This document shows positions 16,925 to 26,061 of a stretch of DNA of 64,000 bases, in pieces (position 1 is the first letter of the stretch; each line of letters opens with the position of its first letter). Made by a program: the position numbers and the translations under genes. The notes beneath the pieces are model-generated. The model saw nothing but the letters and a program-made list of their open reading frames with translations. It was not told the DNA's origin and did no database searches. The stretch spans positions 1 through 64,000 of the forward strand of contig CAVXAB010000019.1 of the NCBI GenBank assembly GCA_963759545.1. The letters are read 5' to 3'. The DNA is from Trebonia sp963759545. GTDB taxonomy: Bacteria; Actinomycetota; Actinomycetes; Streptosporangiales; Streptosporangiaceae.

Positions 16925-18372
16925 CCGGCCGCTCCCGGCATGGCAGGCCCGGTGGCCCGCGCGGCCAGCGGGAGGACGGCCCTGATCCGCCAGCCGCCGC
17001 CTGGACGGGGCCCGGCCTCCAGTTCACCGCCGTACAGCGCGAGCCGCTCGCGGAGCCCGAGCAGGCCACGCCCCTCGCCTGGCGCACGCGCGTCATCCGG
17101 ACTGGCCGGGCCGGTCCCCTGGCCGTTATCGGTGACGGTGAGCTCAAGCAGGTCGCCCCAGTGCGCCGCGACGGACGCCGAGGCCTGCCCGGCGTGCCGC
17201 AGCACGTTGGTGAGCCCCTCCTGCACGACCCGGTAGGCGGCCAGGTCAGCGCCCGGCGGTAGCGTCCGGGCGGTCCCGGTGACCGTCAGCGACACGCTGA
17301 GCCCGGCGGCGCGAACCCGGCCGATCAGGGCGTCAAGCTCGCCGAGCCCCGGCTGCGGGCGCAGCGCGGCCGGCGCGGCGGTCGTCCCGGCAGGACGGGA
17401 GCGGCCCCCGGGGGACTGCGCGTCGGCGGCCACGGGCTGATCGGTACCGTCGGCGGCGGGGCTGAGCAGGCCAAGCAGGTTCCGCAGCTCGGTCATGGCC
17501 TCCCGGCCGGTGGCCTCCACGGCGAGCAGCGCGTCCTCGGCGTCGGCCTGCGAGGACGCCAGGATCTTGCGTGCCGCGCCGGCCTGGACGATCATCACCG
17601 ACACGTTGTGCGTGACCACGTCGTGCAGTTCTGACGCGATCCGCGCGCGCTCGGCGGTCAGAGCGTGCTCGGTCGCGGCCTTCGCGTCGTCGGCGGCGCG
17701 GCGCAGCCGGGCGGTCGAGACGGCGAGGCGGCGGCGCAGCACGCGGAAGCCGAGCCCCGCGGCGCCCGCCGGCACGATCGCGAAGATGGCGGTCAGCCGC
17801 CCGGGGAACCGGGGCAGCTCATTGCCCAGTGTTCCGGCGACCGCGACGGTGACCACCGACACCACCGCGATCGACAGGTTCCGGTACCTGGTGTACGTGA
17901 TCGCGCTGTAGGCGGCGTAGACGGCGGTGCCTAGCGCGACCGGCGGCACGTAGGAGGAGTGGACGGCCACGATCGCGGCCGCGATCGCGAGCCAGACTCC
18001 GATCGGGTAGAACCGCCGTGCGGCGAGCGGCAGCGCGGTCATCGCGGCGGCGACGAGCAGCAGGACGGACGGGTGCACCCCGCCGGCCCCGGTGATCACC
18101 ACTTCGCCAGGCACGTCGCGCACCCTGCCAAGCGGGAAGCCGAACGGGCTGAAGGCAGGCGCGGGCATGAACACCGCGCGTGTGATCGAGCGCTCGGCCA
18201 TCTCGTAGACCGCACCCATCGCCGCGCCAAGCGCGACGGCGGCGTCGAACGCGAGCGCCCACCCGGTCGGCGGCGTGCCGCGCGGTTCCGCCCGCGCGAA
18301 GAAGGCGATCAGCCTGCCGGTACGTCCTGCCACACCATCATTGTGGCCGGTAATCCACGCGGAGGCATCCAC
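16921..18372 (-). CDS. NarL-family sensor histidine kinase (HisKA_3)
   Basis: 483 residues; GTG 18333 is an alternative start. The N-terminal 205 residues hold about five or six hydrophobic helices with short loops, so sensing probably takes place in or at the membrane. A coiled segment (RRAADDAKAATEHALTAER) leads into the dimerisation domain, with phospho-His H250 in ASELHDVVTHN. A Pro/Ala-rich linker follows at about 305-330, then an HATPase_c domain with DNGQG and RGLLGLRERLALYGG. It forms a two-gene operon with the response regulator (ATGA overlap) and is divergent from the ABC genes. Confidence 0.93.
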   Translation of the reverse strand: MDASAWITGHNDGVAGRTGRLIAFFARAEPRGTPPTGWALAFDAAVALGAAMGAVYEMAERSITRAVFMPAPAFSPFGFPLGRVRDVPGEVVITGAGGVHPSVLLLVAAAMTALPLAARRFYPIGVWLAIAAAIVAVHSSYVPPVALGTAVYAAYSAITYTRYRNLSIAVVSVVTVAVAGTLGNELPRFPGRLTAIFAIVPAGAAGLGFRVLRRRLAVSTARLRRAADDAKAATEHALTAERARIASELHDVVTHNVSVMIVQAGAARKILASSQADAEDALLAVEATGREAMTELRNLLGLLSPAADGTDQPVAADAQSPGGRSRPAGTTAAPAALRPQPGLGELDALIGRVRAAGLSVSLTVTGTARTLPPGADLAAYRVVQEGLTNVLRHAGQASASVAAHWGDLLELTVTDNGQGTGPASPDDARAPGEGRGLLGLRERLALYGGELEAGPRPGGGWRIRAVLPLAARATGPAMPGAAG

Positions 18373-18495
18373 CGGACCGCGTATCCGGGCTACATCGCGA
18401 GGATGACGCGCGCCGGGGAGTAAGCCGCTTACGTTAGGGATAATCGGCCGCGGGAGGGACGCGGGCCGCGCCCCCCCGCGACTACCGTCACCGCC

Positions 18496-19200
18496 ATGGA
18501 CACGGTGGTTCAGCTAGAGAACGTCTTCAAGCGCTACGACGGTGCGGCCGCGGCCGCCATCGACGACGTGAGCCTGCGGGTCGAGCCCGGCGAGGCGGTG
18601 GCCATCATGGGACCGTCCGGTTCTGGCAAGTCCACGCTGCTCAACCTCATCGCCGGGATGGACAAGCCGACGAGCGGGGCGGTCCGCGTCGGCGACGAAC
18701 GGGTGGACATGCTCAGCGAGGCGGGCGCGGCACGCTTCCGCCGCCGCCAGGTCGGCATGATCTTCCAGTTCTTCAACCTGCTCGACGACATGACGGTCGT
18801 TGACAACGTGCTGCTGCCCGCGCAACTCGCCGGGTCCAAGGCGCGGGATGCCAGGCAGCGTGCGGACGAACTGCTCGACGCGCTGCGGATCGCCCACCGC
18901 AGGGACGCCTACCCGGCCCGGCTTTCCGGTGGCGAGCGGCAGCGCGTGGCCATCGCGCGGGCGCTCGTCAACCGGCCGTCGCTGCTGCTCGCCGACGAGC
19001 CGACCGGCGCGGTCGACACCGCCACGGGCGACGAGATCGGCCGCCTGCTCCTTGACCTCAACGCCGCTGGCCAGACGCTGATCGTCGTCACGCACAGCCC
19101 CGAGCTCGCCCAGCGGTACGCCAGGCGGGTCGTGCACATCGCCGACGGGCGCGTCGCCTCGGATACGCCCGTGGTCAACGGTACAGGGGCCCGGTTATGA
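18496..19200 (+). CDS. ABC transporter ATP-binding protein (MacB/LolD-type)
   Basis: 234 residues. Walker A GPSGSGKST, Q-loop FQFFNLLDDMTV, signature LSGGERQRVAIARAL, Walker B LLLADEPTGAVD and switch His in VVTHSPEL are all intact. The VGMIFQFFNLL and ADEPTGAVDT wording is that of MacB/FtsE/LolD ATPases that pair with FtsX-fold permeases as mechanotransmission exporters. The permease begins inside its stop (ATGA), so both are co-translated. It is divergent from the two-component genes, which probably regulate it. Confidence 0.95.
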   Translation: MDTVVQLENVFKRYDGAAAAAIDDVSLRVEPGEAVAIMGPSGSGKSTLLNLIAGMDKPTSGAVRVGDERVDMLSEAGAARFRRRQVGMIFQFFNLLDDMTVVDNVLLPAQLAGSKARDARQRADELLDALRIAHRRDAYPARLSGGERQRVAIARALVNRPSLLLADEPTGAVDTATGDEIGRLLLDLNAAGQTLIVVTHSPELAQRYARRVVHIADGRVASDTPVVNGTGARL

Positions 19201-21626
19201 GCGCTGTCTTCCGCGCCGCGCGCGGCGGACTTGGCGGCCGAAGGCTCCAGGCCATCATCATCGGCCTGGTCGTCCTCGTCGCGACCGCCGCGTCAACCCT
19301 GGCGCTCGGCATGCTCGCGGACGCGCACAGCCCGTTCGACCACGCGTTCGCGTCACAGCACGGCGCGGACCTCGCTTTCACCGTGGACACGTCCGTCGCG
19401 TCGGCCGCGCAGATCACGGCCGCGACGAAGGCGGCGGGCGTCACCGCCGTCGCCGGGCCGTTCGCTGCCGAGAGCGTCACGGCGCAGGTCCCCATCCCGC
19501 AGGGCGGCGGGACGATCTCCACCCCGCTGAACCTCGTCGGCCGGTCCTCACCCGGTGGCCCGGTTGACGACCTCACCTTGCAGCAGGGCCACTGGCCGAC
19601 GAACGACAGCCAGATCATCCTTTCTGCGAACGCGAACTTGCCAGGCAACCTCGGCTCCACGATCACCGTCGGCAAGCAGGCGCTGACCATCGTCGGCATC
19701 GCGAACTCGGTCACGAACACCGCCGACGGCTGGGTCCTGCCCGCCGAGCTGAACGCCATCGCCGGCAGCGGCGGAACCGGCCAGGCGCAGCTCCTGTACC
19801 GGTTCGCATCCAACGCGACCACCAGCGACCTCAACGCCGACATCAGCGCCGTCAAGGCCGCGCTGCCGACCGGCGCGGTCACCGGCACGACCCCGTACCT
19901 CGCCGTCCGCCAGTCCGAGCAGTCCAACGTGGCGCCGTGGGTGCCGTTCATCATCGCGTTCGGCGTGATCGCGCTGGTCATCTCCGTGCTGATCGTCGTC
20001 AACGTAGTCGGCGGCGCCGTCGTCGCGGGCACCACCAGGATCGGCGTGCTCAAGTCCATCGGCTTCACGCCGCTTCAGGTCGTCGGCTGCTACGTGCTGC
20101 TCGTCGCGGTGCCGGCGGTCACCGGCGCGGTCATCGGCGTGGTCTGCGGCAACCTGCTCGCCGCGCCGATCTACCAGCAGAACGCGCAGGTGTACCAGGT
20201 CGGCGTGCTCGGCGTGCCGTTCTGGGTCGACCTGGCCGTGCCCCTCACCGTCCTCGTGCTCACCGTCGCCGCCGCCGTCGGGCCAGCGTCGCGGGCCGGG
20301 TCGATGTCGGCGATCCAAGCGATCGCGACGGGCCGTGCCCCAAGGCCGAGGCACGGCTTCTTCGTCCAGCGGGCGCTCGCGAAGCTGACGAGCGTGCCCC
20401 GCCCGGTCACCCTGGGCTTCGCGTCGCCCGCCGCCCGGCCTGGCCGCACGTTCGTGACGGTGATGGCGGTGCTGTTCGGAGCGGCGGCGGTGACGTTCGG
20501 CGTTGGCCTCGCGACGTCGCTGAACCACGTCTACAGCGACATCTCCCAAGGGACGAGGCTGCCGGTGCGGGTCACCCCGCTGCCGCCTGGTGTGACCGCG
20601 AACCCGGGCGGTGGCGGCAGGCCAGGGGGAGGAAAGCAGCACAGGAGCGTCGCCATCAACGGACCAGGCGCGCCGCAGCTGACGGCGGCGCAGCAGCACG
20701 CCATCACCACGGCGATCGACGCCCAGCCCGGCACGCTGCACTACCTGACGGCGGCGCAGGACAACCTGGAGTTCCCCGGCCTGGCCAACGCGAACGGCGG
20801 CGGCGCGCAGATCAGCGCCTACGGCGACGGCGACCCGGCCTGGTCCAACCTGGTGCTGATCTCGGGCGCGTGGTACTCGCAGTCCTCCAGCGTCCCGGAG
20901 ATCGACGTCAACACGCTGTTCCTCACCGACACCTCGACGGCCGTCGGCGACATGTACACGATGGTCAACGGCGGCCACAAGGTCACGGCGAAGATCGTCG
21001 GCGAGGTCTTCGACCCAGGCAATGACGTGAGCGTCTACATGTCGCAGGCCACGCTCACCGCGCTCGACCCCACGGCCGGCGGAGCTAGCCAGTACGTGAT
21101 CTCGCTCAAGCCTGGCGTCAACGCCGACGACTACGCGAGCGGCCTGCAAGCCGCGCTCGGCGACGCGTATTTCGTCAACGCGAACGAAGGCGGCGGCAAG
21201 GCGCTCATCGCGATCACGACCCTGGTGGCCATGCTCACCCTGCTGATCATCGCCGTCGCGGGCCTCGGCGTGCTCAACACCGTCGCCCTCCAGATCCGCG
21301 AAAAAGCCCACGACATCGGCGTGTTCAAGGCCCTGGGCATGACACCGCGGCAGACGCTGACGATGGTGGTGTGCTCGGTCGGCATCACCGGCCTGGTCGC
21401 CGGCATCATCGCCGTCCCGGCCGGCATCCTGCTGCACCACAACGTGCTCCCGGCCATGGCCCACGCGGCCAACTCCGGCCTCCCGGCGTCGGTCATCTCG
21501 GTGTTCTCGCTGCCGGAGATGATCGTCCTGGCCCTGTCGGGCCTGGTCATCGCGGTCGCGGGCGCCCTGGCGCCGGCGACCTGGGCGGCCCGTTCCCGCA
21601 CCGCCGCCGCGCTCCGCACCGAGTAA
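19197..21626 (+). CDS. FtsX-like ABC transporter permease
   Basis: 809 residues. TM1 follows at about residues 16-40. A large extracytoplasmic domain runs to about 240. Three TM segments lie around 245-375 (FIIAFGVIALVISVLIVVN). A second half starts with a helix near 420, followed by another large outer domain (about 445-655), and ends with three helices (ALIAITTLVAMLTLLII onward). This is the duplicated FtsX/MacB permease architecture. KSIGFTPLQVV and KALGMTPRQTL are the two coupling motifs that contact the ATPase. Substrates in this class are often antimicrobial peptides or lipoproteins; here unknown. Confidence 0.93.
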   Translation: MSAVFRAARGGLGGRRLQAIIIGLVVLVATAASTLALGMLADAHSPFDHAFASQHGADLAFTVDTSVASAAQITAATKAAGVTAVAGPFAAESVTAQVPIPQGGGTISTPLNLVGRSSPGGPVDDLTLQQGHWPTNDSQIILSANANLPGNLGSTITVGKQALTIVGIANSVTNTADGWVLPAELNAIAGSGGTGQAQLLYRFASNATTSDLNADISAVKAALPTGAVTGTTPYLAVRQSEQSNVAPWVPFIIAFGVIALVISVLIVVNVVGGAVVAGTTRIGVLKSIGFTPLQVVGCYVLLVAVPAVTGAVIGVVCGNLLAAPIYQQNAQVYQVGVLGVPFWVDLAVPLTVLVLTVAAAVGPASRAGSMSAIQAIATGRAPRPRHGFFVQRALAKLTSVPRPVTLGFASPAARPGRTFVTVMAVLFGAAAVTFGVGLATSLNHVYSDISQGTRLPVRVTPLPPGVTANPGGGGRPGGGKQHRSVAINGPGAPQLTAAQQHAITTAIDAQPGTLHYLTAAQDNLEFPGLANANGGGAQISAYGDGDPAWSNLVLISGAWYSQSSSVPEIDVNTLFLTDTSTAVGDMYTMVNGGHKVTAKIVGEVFDPGNDVSVYMSQATLTALDPTAGGASQYVISLKPGVNADDYASGLQAALGDAYFVNANEGGGKALIAITTLVAMLTLLIIAVAGLGVLNTVALQIREKAHDIGVFKALGMTPRQTLTMVVCSVGITGLVAGIIAVPAGILLHHNVLPAMAHAANSGLPASVISVFSLPEMIVLALSGLVIAVAGALAPATWAARSRTAAALRTE

Positions 21627-21662
21627 AGGCAGCAAGGCCAAGGTTCATCAGAACGACAGCGT

Positions 21663-21711
21663 GCTTCGCCCTCCCCGCCCATGGCACTTCCGTGAGCGGG
21701 GAGGGCGAAGC
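21663..21711 (+). terminator. Hairpin terminator after the FtsX-type permease
   Basis: A 16-bp perfect stem (arms 21663-21678 and 21696-21711) with a 17-nt loop lies 37 bp after the permease stop. There is no U-tract, as is common for actinobacterial terminators. Confidence 0.5.
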
Positions 21712-21899
21712 CGCGCACCCGTTCGGACTGACCATGGTTCTTGACCTCCGCACGCGTCCGCGCGATCTGCGCTCCGCGGGCAAGCGGGTGCCCTCCGCAC
21801 CGCGACACCGCGGATGTTCTAGCGTGGAGGCGACGGGTCAGGCAAGCGGCCGGGGGAATCCAGCGGTCATGATCAGTTGTCGTACTCGAACCTGCGAGG
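21712..21899. other. Intergenic, nothing recognised
   Basis: Lies between the terminator hairpin and the SRPBCC remnant. It presumably held the promoter of the decayed gene; no motif is clear. Confidence 0.3.
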
Positions 21900-22462
21900 G
21901 CGTGAGCGACTACGGGCAGATTGAGTTCGTCCTCATGTTCATCGTGGTGGCTGACCTTCTGGCGGTGGCGCTCCCTACCGTGGGATCGGATCGGTCTCGC
22001 CCGCGGCAGGAAACAACGCCACTTTCATTCGCGCGTGGCGAGGCGTGGACGTGGCGGCGCCCGCCGGGGCGGTGTGGCCGTGGGTCGGCCAGGTGCGGCT
22101 GGCGGCCCGTACTCCTACGACTGGATCGACAACCGTGGCCGCCGACTCACCACGCGAACTGGTGGAGCACTTGCGGAGCCGCGGCGGCGAAAGCGATCTT
22201 CACCTCCGTCGGCGGCTCGCGCGCTTGGCCGAGATCGTCTCGGTCGAGACCGGGAAGCAGGCTGACGGGCACCATCATGGGCGCCTTCATGTCCTACGTC
22301 CTGGTGCCCGAGGAGCACGACTCGACGCGCCTGCTGCTCAAGGTCGTGATGCGGACCACCCGCGTGAAGGCCCTCGGTCTGTCCGTTGGCGACCTGGTCA
22401 TGGCCCGCCGGCAGCTGCTGAACCTGAAGCGGCTCGCCGAGCGACCCCGCGCCTGCGGCTAG
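21900..22462 (+). pseudogene. SRPBCC family protein remnant (multiple frameshifts)
   Basis: The recognisable path is DLLAVALPTVGSDR, then NNATFIRAWRGVDVAAPAGA, then VWPWVGQVRL, then YSYDWIDNRGRR, then SPRELVEHL, then TGTIMGAFMSYVLVPE, then TRLLLKVVMRTTRV, then LVMARRQLLNLKRLAER. This is the order of actinobacterial SRPBCC/polyketide-cyclase-like membrane-anchored proteins. The blocks lie in all three plus frames, so at least three indels have accumulated. The final stop (22460-22462) shares the CTAG tetramer with the stop of the convergent DUF805 gene. Not functional as read. Confidence 0.6.
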
Positions 22463-23124
22463 CGGGCGCGGTTGTAGCGGTTGGGCCCCCGCGTCCCGGG
22501 GAGCAGGTAGAAGACCAGCAGGATGATCCCGCCGACGACGGGGACGAAGCCGATCCACCACCACCAGCCGGTCCGGCCGCTGTCATGCAGCCGCCTGACG
22601 GCGAGGGCGATGCCGGTGAGGATCAGGGGGAGCCCCACCACAATGTCGAGGATGACGCCGGCGACCCTCGAATCGTAGGAAATCCAGCTCACGACCAGGT
22701 AGGCGATGACCTCGAGCAGGGCGAACCACCAGAACGCCGACCGGGAGGCCCGGCCCCAGTAGGTGAAAATGTTGGTGACCGCCCCGCGGACGGCGTCGCC
22801 GAAGCCGACCGGGGCACCGTCCAGGTAAGCAAGCGGCCTGGCGCCACCGGGGTAGTACCCGCCCGCCCCGCCCGCGGCCGGGTACGCGTTGTACGTCCCC
22901 TGCTGGCCGCCCGCGCCGCCAGCGCCCTGACCAGGGACCTGCTGGCCCTGCCCGGGGACTTGCTGGCCCTGACCGGGAGCGGCGTACTGGTCCTCGCGCG
23001 GGGCTTGCTGGCGCGGGATGTCTTCCTCCGGCCCGCGGGTGTCCTGTCCTCCCGGAGGCTGGGGCGGCTGCTGGCCGGGCTCATTCGGCCCGTAGGGCTC
23101 CTGATGACCATTGGGAGTGCTCAT
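22459..23124 (-). CDS. DUF805 membrane protein with Gln/Pro-rich N-terminus
   Basis: 221 residues. The ATG at 23124 is chosen over a longer frame because CGGAGG lies 7 nt upstream. The first 95 residues are low-complexity (PGQGQQVPGQGQQVPGQG, then Ala/Gly/Tyr-rich). The DUF805 domain follows: YWGRASRSAFWWFALLEVI with the conserved RxxFW, then about four membrane helices, with IALAVRRLHDSGRTGWWWW as the signature and YLLPGTRGPNRY at the end. DUF805 proteins are small inner-membrane proteins of unknown role. The Gln/Pro tail is cytoplasmic by prediction. Confidence 0.88.
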   Translation of the reverse strand: MSTPNGHQEPYGPNEPGQQPPQPPGGQDTRGPEEDIPRQQAPREDQYAAPGQGQQVPGQGQQVPGQGAGGAGGQQGTYNAYPAAGGAGGYYPGGARPLAYLDGAPVGFGDAVRGAVTNIFTYWGRASRSAFWWFALLEVIAYLVVSWISYDSRVAGVILDIVVGLPLILTGIALAVRRLHDSGRTGWWWWIGFVPVVGGIILLVFYLLPGTRGPNRYNRAR

Positions 23125-23416
23125 GTTGCGCCTCCGATTCCCCGGGTCGGCGTGTCGCGTGGAAGTATGCCCACAATGAGCTACCGATAGTACACAGCTT
23201 GTAATTGACTTCTCCTGCCCGGCTCCCGTGCATCGCGCGGTGCGCGCCAGGGCCCGCGGTTCGGCGTTCACCCGGGCGGAAGGGGCAGCCGGGCGGAAAG
23301 GGCATAATGCGTCCTATGTCGCTCAGGTCACTGACTGGTAACAGCGTCGGGTGTCCCTGCCGCTCAGCGGGCGGGCGCTCCGCCGTCCGGCGCGCGCTTG
23401 TTCCCGGCGGCGCCCG

Positions 23417-24610
23417 GTGACGCGGGTCGCGATCGTCGGCGGCGGGCTCGGCGGGCTTGCCGCCGCGGCGTTCCTGCACCAGGCCGGCGTGCAGGCGGTC
23501 GTCTACGAGCAGGCAAGGGAACTGCGCGAGGTGGGCGCGGGCATCATGGTCCCGCCGAACGCGGCGCGGATGCTCAGGCGACTCGGCGTGCTCGGCGCGT
23601 TCAGCGAGCGGGCGGTCCAGCTGGACATCGGCTGGGAGTTCCGGCGCTGGCTGGACGGTACCGTGCTGTCGGCGCAGGACCTGACCGCCAAGTCCGCGCG
23701 GCTCTACGGCGAGCACACTTACACGGTGCACCGCGCCGACCTGCTCGACGCGATCAAGCGCGCGGTGCCGGCTTCCGCCGTCAGGCTCGGCAAGCGGCTC
23801 GATCGCTTCTCGGTTTCAGAAGCGGGAGTGTGCCTCGGCTTCGCCGACGGGGAGCGGGCCGAAGCCGACGTGCTGATCGGCGCCGACGGCATCCACTCGG
23901 TGATCCGCGCGGCGCTCACCGAGCCCGCGCCGCCCACCCACTCTGGCATGTGCGCGTTCCGCGCGCTGGTCCCCGCCGCCGCCGCGCCGGCGTTCGCCCG
24001 CCGCCCCGCCCAGGCCGTGTGGCTCGGCCCTGGCCGTCACGTGGTGCACTACCCGGTCAGCGGCGGCGAGCTGGTCAACCTGGTGGCGATCGCCCCGGCG
24101 GGAGGCTACGTCACGGAGTCATGGACGGCGACCGCCACCGTGGCGGAGTTCCTCGCCGAGTTCGAGGGCTGGGACGGCCGGCTGACCGGCCTCATCGGGG
24201 CCGCGAACACGCCGGGACGCTGGGCGCTGCTGATCAGGCAGCCGCTGCCGCGGTGGACGTGGGGCCCGGTCACCCTGCTCGGCGACGCGGCGCACCCGAT
24301 GCTCCCGTTCCTCGGGCAGGGAGCGGCGCAGGCCTTCGAGGACGCGGCGATGCTGGCACGTTGCCTCGCGAGCGGCCAGGACAACCCGGCGCTGGCGCTG
24401 CGCCGCTACGAGTCAGCGCGCATCGACCGCGCGAGCCGCGTCCAGCGGGGCAGCCACGCCCGCGCGGACTACAACCACCTGCCGGACGGCCCACAGCAGC
24501 GCGCCAGGGACGAGGCGCTGCGCGCCGCCGACCCGCTGGCGGCCAACGCGTGGATCTACGCCCACGACCCTTTCGCCAGAACCGACCCAGATGAGGGGAG
24601 CAGCCCGTGA
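23417..24610 (+). CDS. FAD-dependent monooxygenase (salicylate-hydroxylase type)
   Basis: 397 residues from GTG 23417. VAIVGGGLGGLAAAAFL is the Rossmann GxGxxG for FAD, ADVLIGADGIHSVIR is the DG motif (FAD/NAD binding) and VTLLGDAAHPMLPFLGQGA is the GD motif contacting the FAD ribityl chain. These three in this spacing define class A flavoprotein aromatic hydroxylases such as salicylate 1-monooxygenase. The substrate is unknown; no aromatic ring-cleavage genes are nearby. The stop overlaps the next gene (GTGA). Confidence 0.9.
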   Translation: MTRVAIVGGGLGGLAAAAFLHQAGVQAVVYEQARELREVGAGIMVPPNAARMLRRLGVLGAFSERAVQLDIGWEFRRWLDGTVLSAQDLTAKSARLYGEHTYTVHRADLLDAIKRAVPASAVRLGKRLDRFSVSEAGVCLGFADGERAEADVLIGADGIHSVIRAALTEPAPPTHSGMCAFRALVPAAAAPAFARRPAQAVWLGPGRHVVHYPVSGGELVNLVAIAPAGGYVTESWTATATVAEFLAEFEGWDGRLTGLIGAANTPGRWALLIRQPLPRWTWGPVTLLGDAAHPMLPFLGQGAAQAFEDAAMLARCLASGQDNPALALRRYESARIDRASRVQRGSHARADYNHLPDGPQQRARDEALRAADPLAANAWIYAHDPFARTDPDEGSSP

Positions 24611-25074
24611 AGTTTCGTGCCTACGTCGAGCCGCCGGAGCCCATGAGGGGGCTGGAGGTTCCTCCGGCGGTCGTGGCCGCGCTCGGCGGCGGCAAGCGGC
24701 CGCGGGTGACGATCACGATCAACGGGCACTCGTGGAAGAGCAGGGTCGCCATCATGCGCGGCCGCTACCTGCTCGGCCTGAGCAACGCCAACCGGCAGGC
24801 CGCAGGCATCGCGACCGGCGACGAGGTCGACATCGACGTGGAGTATGACGCGGAGTCTCCTGTTGTGACCGAGCCAGCGGACTTCGCGCGGGCCCTGGAC
24901 GCCGACCCGGTCGCCCGCGCCGCCTACGACCGCCTGGCTTACAGCCACAAGCGCGAGCACGTGCTCGCCATCGAAGGCGCCAAGAAGCCGGAGACGCGCG
25001 CGCGGCGGATCGAGAAGGCCCTGGCAATGCTGCGCGACCCGGATCCAACCGGGCGCCGTCAGCGTTCGGCATAA
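24607..25074 (+). CDS. YdeI/OmdA family protein with DUF1905
   Basis: 155 residues from GTG 24607, overlapping the monooxygenase stop. The N-terminal half (FRAYVEPPEPMRGLEVPPAV, then VTITINGHSWKSRVAIMRGR, then GLSNANRQAAGIATGDEVDI) is the DUF1905 beta-barrel domain. The C-terminal half (FARALDADPVARAAYDRLAY, then KREHVLAIEGAKKPETRARR) is the YdeI/OmpD-associated helix bundle, where the final I.GAKKPETRxRRI motif is typical. The function is unknown; coupling suggests co-expression with the monooxygenase. Confidence 0.87.
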   Translation: MKFRAYVEPPEPMRGLEVPPAVVAALGGGKRPRVTITINGHSWKSRVAIMRGRYLLGLSNANRQAAGIATGDEVDIDVEYDAESPVVTEPADFARALDADPVARAAYDRLAYSHKREHVLAIEGAKKPETRARRIEKALAMLRDPDPTGRRQRSA

Positions 25075-25218
25075 TCGAAAGGAATTTTCATGATCATGTG
25101 GATTCCGCATCGTATTAGCTGCTGAATTCACATGATCATGGTCCGGAGCGCGGAGCCGCCGGGACAAACCGGACAGAACGGGCACGCGCGGCCCGGCGCG
25201 GAGGCGGGGAGCGCCTAA
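25075..25218 (+). repeat. 144-bp dispersed palindromic repeat, copy 1
   Basis: Starts right after the YdeI-like stop codon (TCGAAAGG) and ends GGGAGCGCCTAA. It aligns over its whole length with 37567-37710 at roughly 80% by eye. The core is an imperfect inverted repeat (arms about 25093-25112 and 25119-25138, 4 mismatches). CATGATCATG, itself a palindrome, occurs at both ends of the core. A conserved GC-rich tail with GGAC-A-ACCGGAC and GGGCACGC follows. It is noncoding as far as can be seen. Confidence 0.8.
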
Positions 25219-25230
25219 ACCCCTGGGAAG

Positions 25231-26061
25231 TCACTGGAACGCGTCGGCGTGGGCCGACGCCCACTGGGTGAAGGTGCGCGGCGGCCGGCCGGTGACCTCC
25301 TGCACGGTGGGCAGCACCTTCGACTCATCCAGCGCCCCGCCGACGTAGAAGTCGAAAAACGCGTCCACGTACTTCGCGGGCGTCGTCGCGCTCATCTCCG
25401 CCCGCGCCTCCTCATCGGTGAGTGCCTCGAAGCGCAGGTCGCGGCCCACGGCCTGACCCAGGATCGCGACCTGGTCGGCTGGGGTCAGCGCGTGCGGGCC
25501 GCTCACCTCGTACACGCGGGACTCATGCCCCGGTGCCGTCAGCGCCACCGCGGCCACCGCGGCGATGTCGGCCGGGTCGGTCACCGCGGACCGCACGTGG
25601 CCGAACGGCGCCCGGACCACGTCACCGGCCCGCAGTTGCGGCAGCCACCGGAGGGCGTTGCTCATGAACGCGGCCGGGCGCATGATCGTCCAGGCCAGCC
25701 CGGATTCCCTGGCGGCCTGCTCGGAGCTGACCATGTAGGCGGTGATCGCGTTGCTGATGTCCCCGGTCGCCGCGGACATCCCAGAGAGCTGCACTACCCT
25801 GCGCACCCCGGCACGGCGGGCCTCGGCAAGCACCCCTGGCATGTCCGCGTACCCCGGTAGCAGGAACACGCCGTCCGCTCCGTCCAGGGCGGGACGCAGG
25901 CTGGCCGGGTCGTTCAGGTCACCGGCCGCGAGTTCCACCCCAGAGGGGAAGCGGTCCCGTTGCGCGGACCTGGTGAGCGCTCGCACCGGCTGCCCCGCTT
26001 CCGCCAGCGCCCCGACCAGTTCGCCGCCGATGTTGCCTGCCGCCCCGGTCACCAGGATCAT
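25231..26061 (-). CDS. NmrA-like NAD(P)-binding protein (atypical SDR)
   Basis: 276 residues from ATG 26061. This start overlaps the TetR stop as ATGA and has GGAG 6 nt upstream, so it is preferred over ATG 26073. MILVTGAAGNIGGELVGALA is the SDR GxxGxxG motif. RVVQLSGMSA and WTIMRPAAFMSN follow the NmrA/QOR2/azoreductase-like atypical SDRs, which lack the YxxxK catalytic pair and often sense NADP(H) or reduce quinones. It forms a coupled pair with the TetR regulator upstream, which probably controls it. Confidence 0.88.
   Translation of the reverse strand: MILVTGAAGNIGGELVGALAEAGQPVRALTRSAQRDRFPSGVELAAGDLNDPASLRPALDGADGVFLLPGYADMPGVLAEARRAGVRRVVQLSGMSAATGDISNAITAYMVSSEQAARESGLAWTIMRPAAFMSNALRWLPQLRAGDVVRAPFGHVRSAVTDPADIAAVAAVALTAPGHESRVYEVSGPHALTPADQVAILGQAVGRDLRFEALTDEEARAEMSATTPAKYVDAFFDFYVGGALDESKVLPTVQEVTGRPPRTFTQWASAHADAFQ

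Noticed and set aside
19548..21641. A 697-codon open frame antisense to the FtsX-type permease gene
   Set aside because: It is rich in Arg, Asp, Gly and His with no family motif, while the plus-strand frame encodes a full permease with its ATPase coupled upstream. High GC makes such antisense frames common.
24556..25185. Minus-strand ORFs starting inside the 144-bp repeats (MRNPHDHE...)
   Set aside because: The peptides arise from the conserved palindrome and diverge at once; no ribosome site or common C-terminus.
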